A stretch of DNA of 8,252 nucleotides from CAYREV01 sp964423345. Lineage in GTDB: Bacteria > Bacteroidota > Rhodothermia > Balneolales > Balneolaceae. Below are positions 1-5,643 of this stretch, one piece after another. Numbering within the stretch: the stretch's first letter is position 1; the number at the start of each line of letters is the position of its first letter. A program made the translations under genes and the position numbers. Under the pieces are notes generated by a model. That model worked only from the letters and a program-made list of their open reading frames with translations. It was not told where the DNA came from and ran no database searches. The stretch spans positions 1 through 8,252 of the forward strand of contig CAYREV010000052.1 in NCBI GenBank assembly GCA_964423345.1, given 5' to 3'.

Positions 1-244
1 TGCCGGCGACGATCGGGACCGTCGAGCACGAGCAGAACGGGGTCACGGCTCCCAGGGCCGAGGCGACCACGAACTGCTTGGTTCCGGCCTGGGTCCCCAG
101 CATGCGCTGGAGCCGGGCGGGTCCCAGGCGGCTTTGGAGCACCTCGACCAGGAGGACCACGGCCAGGTAGATCAGGGTCAGCTCGGCGACGAGGACGCCC
201 AGGAACTCGATCGACTCGCGCGTGATCAGGTCGAGCAAGCTCAT
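1..244 (-). CDS. ArsP/YraQ-type permease, N-terminal part (runs off the left edge)
   Basis: Only the first 81 codons are in the window; the gene continues past position 1. The translation begins MSLLDLITRESIEFLGVL, followed by a hydrophobic first membrane segment at about residues 12-35, and reaches the motif GAVTPFCSCSTVPIVAG at residues 64-80. The PFCSCSTVP motif is characteristic of the predicted permease family that includes ArsP and YraQ (DUF318). Members export trivalent organoarsenicals or are linked to metal efflux, and the paired cysteines are thought to bind the substrate. The ATG at 244 overlaps the stop of the GNAT-like gene in an ATGA arrangement, so translation is probably coupled. 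Placement behind an ArsR-family regulator supports a metalloid or metal efflux role at the cytoplasmic membrane. The actual substrate cannot be read from this fragment. Confidence 0.88.
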   Translation of the reverse strand, partial: MSLLDLITRESIEFLGVLVAELTLIYLAVVLLVEVLQSRLGPARLQRMLGTQAGTKQFVVASALGAVTPFCSCSTVPIVAG

Positions 245-630
245 GGATCGGCCCTCGGCGCCGGGGGGATCGTCTCGACCGATGGGGCTAGCCTCCTAGA
301 GGCGGCCTCGACGAGCGCGCGGTCGAGGCTCCGGTCCCGGCATCGCGGGTCGACGACGACACGGGCCACCTCGGCGCTGCCATCGGGTAGCCGGTCGAGG
401 CAGGCGACCCCGACGATGCAACACCCGGCCTCGTCGGCCAGGGCGAGCCGGGCTTGGGGGAGCTGGGCCTGGTGGACCTCGGCGACGAGGCACCGCTCAG
501 GGGACAAGCCCTCTCCCCGGGCCGCATCCTCCTTGCCCTCCCGCGCGGCTTCCGCCTCGATCAGCCGCCTGACGGGCTCGCGGTCCTCGGGCCCGGCAGC
601 CCGGATCCAGACCTGCTGGGCCCCCCTCAA
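241..630 (-). CDS. GNAT-like acetyltransferase in the ars-type operon
   Basis: A protein of about 129 aa from a TTG start at 630 that overlaps the TGA of the ArsR-family gene (TTGA). A GGGGTG sequence just upstream can act as ribosome binding site. In-frame codons above 630 are only a shadow of the regulator gene. The N-terminus (VWIRAAGPEDREPVRRLIEA) resembles the first strand and helix of a GNAT fold. Residues about 68-115 give strand DEAGCCIVGVACLD, strand AEVARVVVDP and helix RDRSLDRALVEAASRRL, matching the GNAT motif A layout. The acetyl-CoA loop (CRDRSL) is degenerate compared with the usual Q/RxxGxG/A, so activity is uncertain. GNAT proteins of the ArsN2 type are known in arsenic operons, and the position between regulator and permease suggests a similar accessory role. 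The stop overlaps the permease start. Confidence 0.72.
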   Translation of the reverse strand: MRGAQQVWIRAAGPEDREPVRRLIEAEAAREGKEDAARGEGLSPERCLVAEVHQAQLPQARLALADEAGCCIVGVACLDRLPDGSAEVARVVVDPRCRDRSLDRALVEAASRRLAPSVETIPPAPRADP

Positions 631-1004
631 CCCAGCACCCCAGCCAAGAGGTCGCCGGCGTCGGCGGCCAGCGTGTAGTGCTTCCACTTGCCGCGCTTCT
701 CCACCTCGACCAGGCCGGCGCTGGCCAGCTTCTCCATGTGGTGGCTGACGGTGGCGTGGGTCAGGCCCAGGGCGGCCTGGATCTCGCAGGCGCACAGGCT
801 ACCGTTACCAGCCAGCAGGCCCAGGGCGGTGAGCCGGTTCTCGTTGGCCACCGCCTTGGCCCGGGCCAGGGTCTGCTGGAAGCCCGGGTCGGCATGGAGC
901 TCGTCGGCCATGGCTTGGTACTCATCCACCGAGCAGACCTCGGCCTCGACGCTCAACCGATCGAGACGTCGGCCGAGGCGCTCGGCATCGTCGGTCGCAG
1001 TCAT
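627..1004 (-). CDS. ArsR/SmtB-family metal- or metalloid-sensing repressor
   Basis: A winged-helix repressor of 125 aa if the ATG at 1004 is used. Residues about 50-112 form the ArsR fold: AKAVANENRLTALGLLAGNG, then SLCACEIQAALGLTHATVSHHMEKLASAGLVEVEKRGKWKHYTL, with the recognition helix at THATVSHHMEKL and the wing at KRGKWKHYTL. The CxC pair (Cys71, Cys73) sits where ArsR proteins carry their ELCVCDL As(III)/Sb(III) site; Cys24 could be a third ligand. The start is debatable. A TATA-like element lies only 8 nt above the ATG, and a GTG at 929 (100 aa product) is preceded by GAGGT at 7-nt spacing; that start would remove Cys24. A perfect 20-bp palindrome upstream is the obvious operator. It is the first gene of a tightly overlapping three-gene operon and probably represses it until metal binds. 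Confidence 0.9.
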   Translation of the reverse strand: MTATDDAERLGRRLDRLSVEAEVCSVDEYQAMADELHADPGFQQTLARAKAVANENRLTALGLLAGNGSLCACEIQAALGLTHATVSHHMEKLASAGLVEVEKRGKWKHYTLAADAGDLLAGVLG

Positions 1005-1011
1005 CGTGTAG

Positions 1012-1037
1012 AAATATATCTACATGTACATGTAGAT
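1012..1037 (-). promoter_or_regulatory. Palindromic operator overlapping a TATA-like promoter of the arsR-type operon
   Basis: Positions 1018-1037 read ATCTACATGTACATGTAGAT, a 20-bp perfect palindrome. It directly abuts and slightly overlaps an AT-rich element (minus strand ATATATTT, 1012-1019) that would serve as TATA box. This is the expected geometry for a homodimeric ArsR-type repressor blocking TBP/TFB or polymerase at its own promoter. With the usual TATA-to-start distance of about 26 nt, transcription would begin near 990, inside the longest reading frame. Confidence 0.8.
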
Positions 1038-1099
1038 TGGGATCAACATGTCCGGCGGTGCGGGAGCTTGGATCGGCTAGCCTCGCCGCCACGGCAGGA

Positions 1100-1779
1100 T
1101 CAGACGGGCCACTGGCGTTCTGCCAGGATCCGACGGACCGCGTCCTCCCGCTGGCCACCGGTCGCAGCGAACAGGGCCTCGAGGATCTCAGGATCGGGCC
1201 CCGTCCCGCGTCCGCGACAGCTTGCCTGAGCTGTTGGACATCTCGGAGGAAGGCCTCCCGCCGGCCGGCGTGGTACCCTCGTGGATCCTTCCCGGCGTCG
1301 ACGAGCTTCTGCTTGTCGCTGGCCGCCCACGCTTTGAGGAACGCCAGGGCCTCGGTCGGCAACCGGAGCACGCCATCGTCTTCGGTCGCGAGGGTGGCGG
1401 CCGTCTCCAGCACCGATCGGGAGACGAAGTAGCCGCCCTGGCCGGGCGTACGGCCACGGATGAACTCGAGGGTGACCGGGCCCGCGTCCGTCGACAGGAC
1501 CAGCTTGACCGACGTGTGGTCCTTACGGGTCTGGACGGTGTCGGAGAGCTGGTTGGCGAACGCGACGAGGTCGTCGTAGTCGGGGATCGTGGCCGTGTCT
1601 TCGTGGGGGGTGACGAGGACCACGTCGATGTCCTTGGTCGTCGCATCCGCGTCGCCGACGGTGGCCATCTCGGTGCCGCCGATCGGCATCAGGCGCCACG
1701 CCTCTGGCAGGCGGTCTCGGAGCCGGTCGAAGGTGCGCTTGGCGATCTCGGGGGTGACCGGCACCGTCCCCCCGCTCAC
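1100..1779 (-). CDS. Nucleotidyltransferase of cassette A (AbiEii-like), frameshifted near its C-terminus
   Basis: Begins at a GTG (1779) overlapping the stop of the regulator gene (GTGA), with GGGAGGGG upstream as ribosome binding site. The fold shows GGT at residues 34-36, then the metal-binding pair TTKDIDV (Asp50, Asp52), a third acidic residue in LEFIRG (Glu105), and RLPTEALAFLKAWAASD (Lys149), as in minimal nucleotidyltransferases of the AbiEii/MenT superfamily. At about residue 192 the frame breaks. The stretch GPDPEILEALFAATGGQ, running on to ILAERQWPV and a TGA at 1100-1102, continues in another frame and matches the C-terminal part of the cassette B protein. Adding one G to the GGGG run (plus strand cccc, 1199-1202) restores a 226-aa protein, close to the 227 aa of the paralogue. 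Without repair the frame runs on to 922 through the arsR-type promoter and into that gene. It is either a sequencing or assembly indel or a real disabling mutation. Confidence 0.82.
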
Positions 1780-2573
1780 GAGCGCCCCTCCCTTTGGTAC
1801 CCCTCGGCTGGTGCGCGTCGGGTGACCTTGTCCATGTACCAGGGCGGGGCCAAGAGCCGGCGCCGGGCGGGCAGGCCCTTGCCGGTGCGAAGGGTCTGCG
1901 TGCCTCGGGGGGCACCCTTGAGGTCCAAGCGGTTGAACTCTCCGCCCAGCCCGTGGGCGCCGCCGGCGCCCTCCAGTTGGTCTGCCGCCTGTTTCCATCG
2001 AGGGTCGAGCGAGGCTCTCAGGATCAGCTCGACCTCGAGGGGGCCCGGTGTCAAGAAAGACCCGGCCTCCTCGTCGCCGAGGACCAGGGTCCACGGTCGT
2101 TCTCCCTCGATGTCCATGTGGAAGGCGTCCCACTGGGGTGGGGCTCCCTCGACGACCTCGGTGTCGGGATCCAGCGGGATCACCGGCATGGGGTCTGTGA
2201 CGTTCAGGTCGGTGTCCCGCCAGAGCCAGGGGGCCACGAAGAGCACCCTCTCCTCGGCGAGGTCCGGCAGCTCAAGGGCCCAGGAGACGAAGCGTTGGAT
2301 CGGCGGGTTCTCGATCCGGGAGATCTGCCCAAGCGTCTTCGCTTGGGCGACCCTGTACTCCCCCCAGGCGACCGGGACCAACGCGCCGCGGTCGGTGGCC
2401 TGGTCCAGGAAGTGGTTGGCGGCCGACGCCGAGCCGCAGATCTCCTCGAGCAGCGAGCGGTCCACCGGCTGGCCGGGTCCAAGCTCCTCAAGCCGTTGGC
2501 GGAACAGGCGCGGGAAGCCCGGCGGCACGCTGGGGATGGAGATCTGGAAAATCTCCATTTTATTTGGAGTCAT
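1776..2573 (-). CDS. Winged-helix regulator of cassette A (AbiEi-like putative antitoxin)
   Basis: A 265-aa protein read from ATG 2573, chosen because it lies about 27 nt below a TATA box, giving a leaderless or near-leaderless mRNA. A second ATG at 2558 (MEIFQIS) is the alternative. Residues about 20-76 form a winged helix: FPRLFRQRLEELG, RSLLEEICGS, ANHFLDQATDRGALVPV, wing WGEYRVA. The C-terminal part shares two landmarks with the cassette B regulator: ILRASLDPRWKQAADQLEG (184-202) and RRRLLAPPWYMDK (237-249). Known AbiEi proteins combine such an N-terminal winged helix with a C-terminal antitoxin domain and repress their own operon. The gene overlaps the nucleotidyltransferase by 4 nt (GTGA), so the two should be translated together. 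Assignment to AbiEi rests on architecture and gene order, not a database match. Confidence 0.78.
   Translation of the reverse strand: MTPNKMEIFQISIPSVPPGFPRLFRQRLEELGPGQPVDRSLLEEICGSASAANHFLDQATDRGALVPVAWGEYRVAQAKTLGQISRIENPPIQRFVSWALELPDLAEERVLFVAPWLWRDTDLNVTDPMPVIPLDPDTEVVEGAPPQWDAFHMDIEGERPWTLVLGDEEAGSFLTPGPLEVELILRASLDPRWKQAADQLEGAGGAHGLGGEFNRLDLKGAPRGTQTLRTGKGLPARRRLLAPPWYMDKVTRRAPAEGYQREGRS
2536..2558. promoter_or_regulatory. Inverted repeat at the start of the cassette A regulator (candidate operator)
   Basis: ATGGAGAT (2536-2543), 7-nt spacer, ATCTCCAT (2551-2558): two perfect 8-bp arms. It lies about 17 nt below the predicted transcription start and covers the second ATG. It could be a binding site for the cassette's own regulator or an mRNA hairpin that gates translation. 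Confidence 0.55.
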
Positions 2574-2596
2574 CCCGATACTCCATGGTCGACGGA

Positions 2597-2606
2597 GATA
2601 TTTAGG
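2597..2606 (-). promoter_or_regulatory. TATA box of cassette A
   Basis: The minus strand reads CCTAAATATC in an otherwise GC-rich stretch. Its centre is about 27 nt above the ATG at 2573, the normal TATA-to-start spacing in archaea, so the first base of the mRNA would fall at or within a few nt of the start codon. Confidence 0.6.
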
Positions 2607-2974
2607 CCCTTCGTACCGGGCCCTCGAGGGTCCAAGGGTCGGGTGGGTGGTGATCACGAGGGCCATCGAGCCAGCGGTAACTCTGGCGAGCTGGAGGGGT
2701 ACCAGGACCTTTCCTTCACCCACAAGTCGGCACCAGCGTTACATCATCCGTTAAGAGCTTGATCGCACGGCACCGAAGGCGTATGGCCGTCAAGGTGGAT
2801 GCGAGCGGGTGTAAAGCCTTGAGAGATGTGGGTAGGGGAAGACCAGGACACGGAGCACACGAGGAGATCGATCGATGAGCGAGCCGGCGGTACCGGACCG
2901 CAGGGGATATCGCAGGCTCGGGGATCGACGAGAAGATCGGCAGCGGGGTCAGAGAGCCCGAGCCTGGACGCCAG
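2607..2974. other. Intergenic region without a supported gene
   Basis: Lies between cassette A's promoter and the stop of the next gene upstream. Reading frames on both strands here lack coding-like third-position GC bias, homology features or ribosome binding sites. The only structure I see is the long-loop inverted repeat at 2913-2966. Confidence 0.6.
2913..2966 (-). terminator. Long-loop inverted repeat after the unknown helical gene
   Basis: CAGGCTCGGG (2913-2922) and CCCGAGCCTG (2957-2966) are perfect 10-bp arms around a 34-nt loop, 8 nt beyond the stop at 2975. The position suggests a 3'-end structure (terminator or mRNA stabiliser). No T-rich tract follows, so function is uncertain. 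Confidence 0.4.
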
Positions 2975-3643
2975 TCACGCCCGCCGGAACACGAAGAAGA
3001 GCGTGGCGGACGCCTCTTCCAGGATCCGGGAGACGTCGTAGTCCTTCACCATCGAGGTCAGCATCTTGGCCGTCTCCCCTGCGATATCGCGTGCATCACC
3101 ACTCCCCGCGACCGCGAAGACCCGAGGCCTGTGAGCCGACAAGATCGCGTGGCAAGCGTTGGCCCCGGTGTCGGGGTCGTCGTCGGTCTGGATGAACCGT
3201 ACGTAGCGGTCGATGTCTTCGAAGACGTCCCGCAGCACCCCGTCCACGTCGGCCTCGGCGAGCCCCGACCGCTCGAGTTGGGCCTTGAGATGGACGAGCA
3301 CACCGGACTGGACCGCTTGGGCGAGATGGAGAGCCTCGGCGCCGTACCTGCGGTAGATCCGGCGTCGCCACGCCTCGACCTCCTCGGAGTGACCTTCGTC
3401 CATCAGCTCCCTGAAGCGGAGGCCCGCCCAGACGAGCCGGGCCTGGACGTTGCCCTTGGCGTACCGCTTCCAGCGTTTGGCTTCCCCGCTCTTGGAGATC
3501 CGGTGGATGGCTTCGACGTGGTCCCCGCCGAGGAGCGACTTGCGCTCACGCAGCTTGGCGAGAAGATCGGAGACAAGGCTCCTGCCTTCGCTCGTGAGCG
3601 AAGCTCCAGCTGTGGCTTCCTCGGGACCGAGTGGAGGGGCCAG
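2975..3643 (-). CDS. Unknown basic, helical protein; lacks a standard start codon, likely 3' part of a split gene
   Basis: I do not recognise the family. The first ATG in frame is at 3403 (142 aa: MDEGHSEEVEAWRRRIYRRY...). The frame stays open and strongly coding-like well upstream, with G/C at nearly all third positions, giving LLAKLRERKSLLGGDH, ISKSGEAKRWKRYAKGNVQ and RLVWAGLRFREL. No ATG, GTG or TTG occurs in frame between 3404 and the in-frame stop at 3737; the boundary given is a CTG at 3643 just after the upstream TAG. The N-terminal 75 residues are Lys/Arg-rich. The rest looks mainly alpha-helical (ADVDGVLRDVFEDIDRYVRF, ETAKMLTSMVKDYDVSRILEEA) and ends FFVFRRA. No signal peptide or membrane segment is seen. 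The best explanation is a -1 frameshift fusing it to the 3918-3646 frame. If separate, the smaller 142-aa product from 3403 is the safe call. Confidence 0.65.
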   Translation of the reverse strand: MAPPLGPEEATAGASLTSEGRSLVSDLLAKLRERKSLLGGDHVEAIHRISKSGEAKRWKRYAKGNVQARLVWAGLRFRELMDEGHSEEVEAWRRRIYRRYGAEALHLAQAVQSGVLVHLKAQLERSGLAEADVDGVLRDVFEDIDRYVRFIQTDDDPDTGANACHAILSAHRPRVFAVAGSGDARDIAGETAKMLTSMVKDYDVSRILEEASATLFFVFRRA

Positions 3644-3645
3644 CC

Positions 3646-3918
3646 CTAGGCCCCCTGCTCTCCATCTTCGAAGGGGTCCCCGTAGTCCTGGATGTACCCG
3701 GCCGCGCTGACCGGGTTGGCGTCGAGGACGACCGTGCTACCGGGGAGGACCATGACGTTGTCCGATCGGACCTGGACGCCCACGTACGGATCGATGTAGG
3801 GCTCGTCATCCTCGTAGAAGACGAGCCCGCGGTCCACATGGTACCCTAGCTCGGTGAGCAACGCGTCTACAACGTCCTGAGGCACGTCGTCGAGGGAGAT
3901 CGATTCGGTCGCTGACAT
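3646..3918 (-). CDS. Small acidic protein of unknown function, likely 5' part of a split gene
   Basis: A 90-aa frame from ATG 3918, preceded by GGTG at 5-nt spacing; upstream in-frame ATGs at 3984 and 4005 are possible but that stretch looks less coding-like. It is very acidic, about 19 Asp/Glu, with no Lys and only two Arg: SLDDVPQDVVDALLTELGYH, VFYEDDEPYIDPYVGVQV, then STVVLDANPVSAAGYIQDYG. I do not recognise the family. The region around VGVQVRSDNVMVLPGSTVVL looks like short beta strands. It stops with TAG at 3646-3648 right after a GGGGG run. Adding one G there continues the frame without interruption into the 3643-2975 frame, making a single 314-aa protein with an acidic head, a Pro/Gly/Ala linker and a basic helical body. 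If the break is real, the pair would look like an acidic small protein with a basic partner. Confidence 0.68.
   Translation of the reverse strand: MSATESISLDDVPQDVVDALLTELGYHVDRGLVFYEDDEPYIDPYVGVQVRSDNVMVLPGSTVVLDANPVSAAGYIQDYGDPFEDGEQGA
3651..3655 (-). other. Candidate frameshift site (GGGGG run) joining the 3918-3646 and 3643-2975 frames
   Basis: On the minus strand the codons are GAG CAG GGG GCC TAG. One extra G gives GAG CAG GGG GGC CTA GGG CTG GCC, which reads straight into the start-less downstream frame. A ribosomal -1 slip in the G run would do the same. Confidence 0.6.
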
Positions 3919-4020
3919 CCTGACACCATCGTCCACCGTCGCTTGGCGCTGCCCAGGGACCGCCCTTGGCTCCCGGGTGTGCATCGCGGCGTGGAGCCTT
4001 CCCATATCCGGGGTAGAGGG

Positions 4021-4028
4021 CCTTAAAG
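4021..4028 (-). promoter_or_regulatory. Possible TATA box of the unknown acidic/helical gene
   Basis: Minus strand CTTTAAGG is the only AT-rich element in the upstream stretch. It would place transcription start near 3998, leaving a leader of about 80 nt before ATG 3918. Confidence 0.35.
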
Positions 4029-4285
4029 CCTCTCCTGATCGAGTGTGCAGTCCAGGATGAACCGGGGCTCCTGTCCACGCAAGCAGGCGTGGAGGAGGCG
4101 GCCAGGCGTGGAGGGTAAGGTCAGTGGCATCAGGTCAGCCGTGAGGCTGGGCGAACCGGTGGCCAGTGGCGTGGGTCGGCGGCAAGGTGACTGGTGGATG
4201 TAGGGGGAGCACGCCCCGCGTCGCTGACGGACCTACCGGCTTGGGGGGACCTGGCGCCGGGCGGCTCGGCGGGTCAAGCCGGGAC
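4029..4285. other. Intergenic region downstream of the hydrolase
   Basis: No supported gene; reading frames here are continuations of antisense frames of the hydrolase. It holds a long-loop inverted repeat at 4236-4282 immediately after the hydrolase stop. Confidence 0.5.
4236..4282 (-). terminator. Long-loop inverted repeat after the hydrolase gene
   Basis: CCGGCTTG (4236-4243) and CAAGCCGG (4275-4282) are perfect 8-bp arms around a 31-nt GC-rich loop, starting 3 nt after the stop at 4286-4288. It resembles the arrangement after the gene ending at 2975 and may shape the mRNA 3' end. In GC-rich DNA chance is not excluded. Confidence 0.35.
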
Positions 4286-5194
4286 TCAACGCCGGAACCG
4301 CCAGCCGGGGCCGATCTGCAGGTCGACGTTCCCCGGAACAGCATCCTCCTCGGCAAGGCGGCCGTCCAGGGCTTGGCTGATGAGCCGGGCGACGGTCTCG
4401 GGCCGCTGGGCCTGCGGGCTGTGTCCACCGCCCTCGAACACGGCCAGGTTGAGCCTGTTACGCCTCTGCAGATCCTCCAGCCCGGGGCGGCAGACGTCCA
4501 GCGGGATGATCGGGTCCCGGTCGCCCCAGACGAACAGGGGTGGAGGATCGATCCGATCGAGCAGGGGGCCAAGCCGCCGGGCCTTGGCGCTCTCCTCCAG
4601 GGCCGAGGAGAAGGCCTGCTTGGCCCCGGGGCTGGTGACGTAGGCCAGCACCTCTGCGTCGCTGCGCACGGGCTCGATGTGATCGGTCCCGGGCGGTCGC
4701 GTGGCTTCACGCGCCCGACGCACGTTGGCCTCGGTCTGGGCCTCCATGAGCTCCCGGTAGGCATCCAGCTCGGCCGAGCCCGTGTACGAGGTCGGCGGGA
4801 CCCCGGCGGGGGCCACGGCCACGACCCGGTCGACCCTGTCGGGATGCCGCAGGGCCAGCTCGAGGGCGACCTGGCCACCCAGGGACCCGCCGACGACGTG
4901 GACCTGGTCGATGCCTAGCTCGTCGAGCATCTCGACCAGGGTGGCCACGAAGGAGGCTGGCGTGTAGCGACGGCCGGTGGGCTTGCTCGACCGGCCGAAG
5001 CCCGGCAGGTCGGGGCAGAGCACGTGGAAGCGGTCGGAGAGACGGTGGGCGATGGGTGTCCACGAGGTCCCGGCGCCGCCGAGGCCATGGAGGAAGAGCA
5101 CGGGCTGACCGGTCCCGGTTTGGGAGAGGTGGATGGAGAGGTCGTCGAGGTCGATCGTCCGGGTGTCCACCACGGGTGGAGGGCTGGGGGTCAC
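4286..5194 (-). CDS. Alpha/beta-fold hydrolase
   Basis: A 302-aa serine hydrolase of the abhydrolase_1 type from a GTG at 5194; GTGs at 5173 and 5170 are later options, and a TTG at 5251 would add an Arg/Ala-rich stretch with no ribosome binding site. In order: strand DLSIHLSQTG, oxyanion-hole loop LFLHGLGGAG (residues 33-42), DLPGFGRSSKP (62-72), nucleophile elbow GGSLGG with Ser104, a cap region at about 130-210, acid WGDRDPIIP (Asp227) and base GGGHS (His258). The full Ser-Asp-His triad is present, so it should be active. It is probably cytoplasmic, as no signal peptide is visible. The substrate cannot be inferred; relatives include esterases and meta-cleavage product hydrolases. It lies 94 nt below a 73-aa unknown gene on the same strand. 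Confidence 0.92.
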   Translation of the reverse strand: MTPSPPPVVDTRTIDLDDLSIHLSQTGTGQPVLFLHGLGGAGTSWTPIAHRLSDRFHVLCPDLPGFGRSSKPTGRRYTPASFVATLVEMLDELGIDQVHVVGGSLGGQVALELALRHPDRVDRVVAVAPAGVPPTSYTGSAELDAYRELMEAQTEANVRRAREATRPPGTDHIEPVRSDAEVLAYVTSPGAKQAFSSALEESAKARRLGPLLDRIDPPPLFVWGDRDPIIPLDVCRPGLEDLQRRNRLNLAVFEGGGHSPQAQRPETVARLISQALDGRLAEEDAVPGNVDLQIGPGWRFRR

Positions 5195-5288
5195 CTGGGT
5201 GCTTCGGGTGGAGCGCGGCCAGGCAGCCACGCGCGAGGCCGCTCGTAACAAGAGGTGGGTGGACCCGCAAGGTCGGGTTCCGTCGCGG

Positions 5289-5510
5289 TCACCAGAAACG
5301 CTGACCGAGCTCGAAGAGGATCCGGCGCACGGCCTGTATCATCTCCTCCTCGAAGGGCTGGTCGAGCATGGCCTGGAGGTAGACCACGTGGTCCTCGGCG
5401 GGCGCCCCGCGGTGGGGGCCGCGGGCGAACCGGATGGTGCCATCCTGGTCGGCGTGTTGGCCAAGGAGCTCGGAGGTCAGGTGGCTCCGGTGCCGAGGGT
5501 GCCCGCGCAT
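5289..5510 (-). CDS. Small conserved-looking protein of unknown function
   Basis: A 73-aa frame from ATG 5510 to TGA at 5289. Codons after residue 15 have mostly G/C third positions, and the translation reads like a soluble protein: LLGQHADQDGTIRFARG, then EDHVVYLQAMLDQPFEEEMIQ, ending AVRRILFELGQRFW. The second half is likely a long amphipathic helix rich in Glu. I recognise no family. No clear ribosome binding site or TATA box precedes the ATG, so it may be leaderless or start elsewhere. It sits directly upstream of the hydrolase on the same strand and may be co-transcribed with it. Confidence 0.55.
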   Translation of the reverse strand: MRGHPRHRSHLTSELLGQHADQDGTIRFARGPHRGAPAEDHVVYLQAMLDQPFEEEMIQAVRRILFELGQRFW

Positions 5511-5590
5511 CTCGGGGCTGGGCGCTGGCAGACGTCGATGGGATGTCCATGCGCGGAGCGCGAAGGAAAGATGGAGAAGGGGGAGGGAAG

Positions 5591-5607
5591 ACGGGGGAGT
5601 CCCCCGT
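5591..5607 (-). terminator. G/C hairpin followed by a pyrimidine-rich tract
   Basis: ACGGGGG (5591-5597), AGT loop, CCCCCGT (5601-5607): a perfect 7-bp stem. On the minus strand it lies about 40 nt past the stop of the secreted-protein gene and is followed by a C/T-rich run, consistent with a 3'-end signal for that gene. Confidence 0.5.
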
Positions 5608-5643
5608 AGGACGATGCAAGACCGGGTGGGGTTTCCCGCCTTG

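Noticed and set aside
922..1198. Read-through C-terminal extension of the cassette A nucleotidyltransferase to a stop at 922
   Set aside because: After residue about 192 the translation loses coding character, crosses the arsR-type promoter palindrome and runs into that gene. The homologous C-terminus lies in another frame ending at 1100.
1222..2762. Long open frames on the plus strand opposite cassette A
   Set aside because: They are antisense shadows created by high GC. The minus-strand frames carry the conserved motifs and promoter signals.
2826..3041. A short plus-strand frame in the intergenic region before 2975
   Set aside because: Serine/arginine-rich with no codon bias, and it overlaps the end of the minus-strand gene.
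4166..4918. A 250-aa plus-strand frame opposite the hydrolase
   Set aside because: It is the mirror of the hydrolase gene, which has a complete catalytic triad on the minus strand.
5191..5619. A 142-aa minus-strand frame, Pro/Arg-rich
   Set aside because: Low-complexity composition. It overlaps the more plausible 73-aa frame and the hydrolase start, and crosses the hairpin at 5591-5607.
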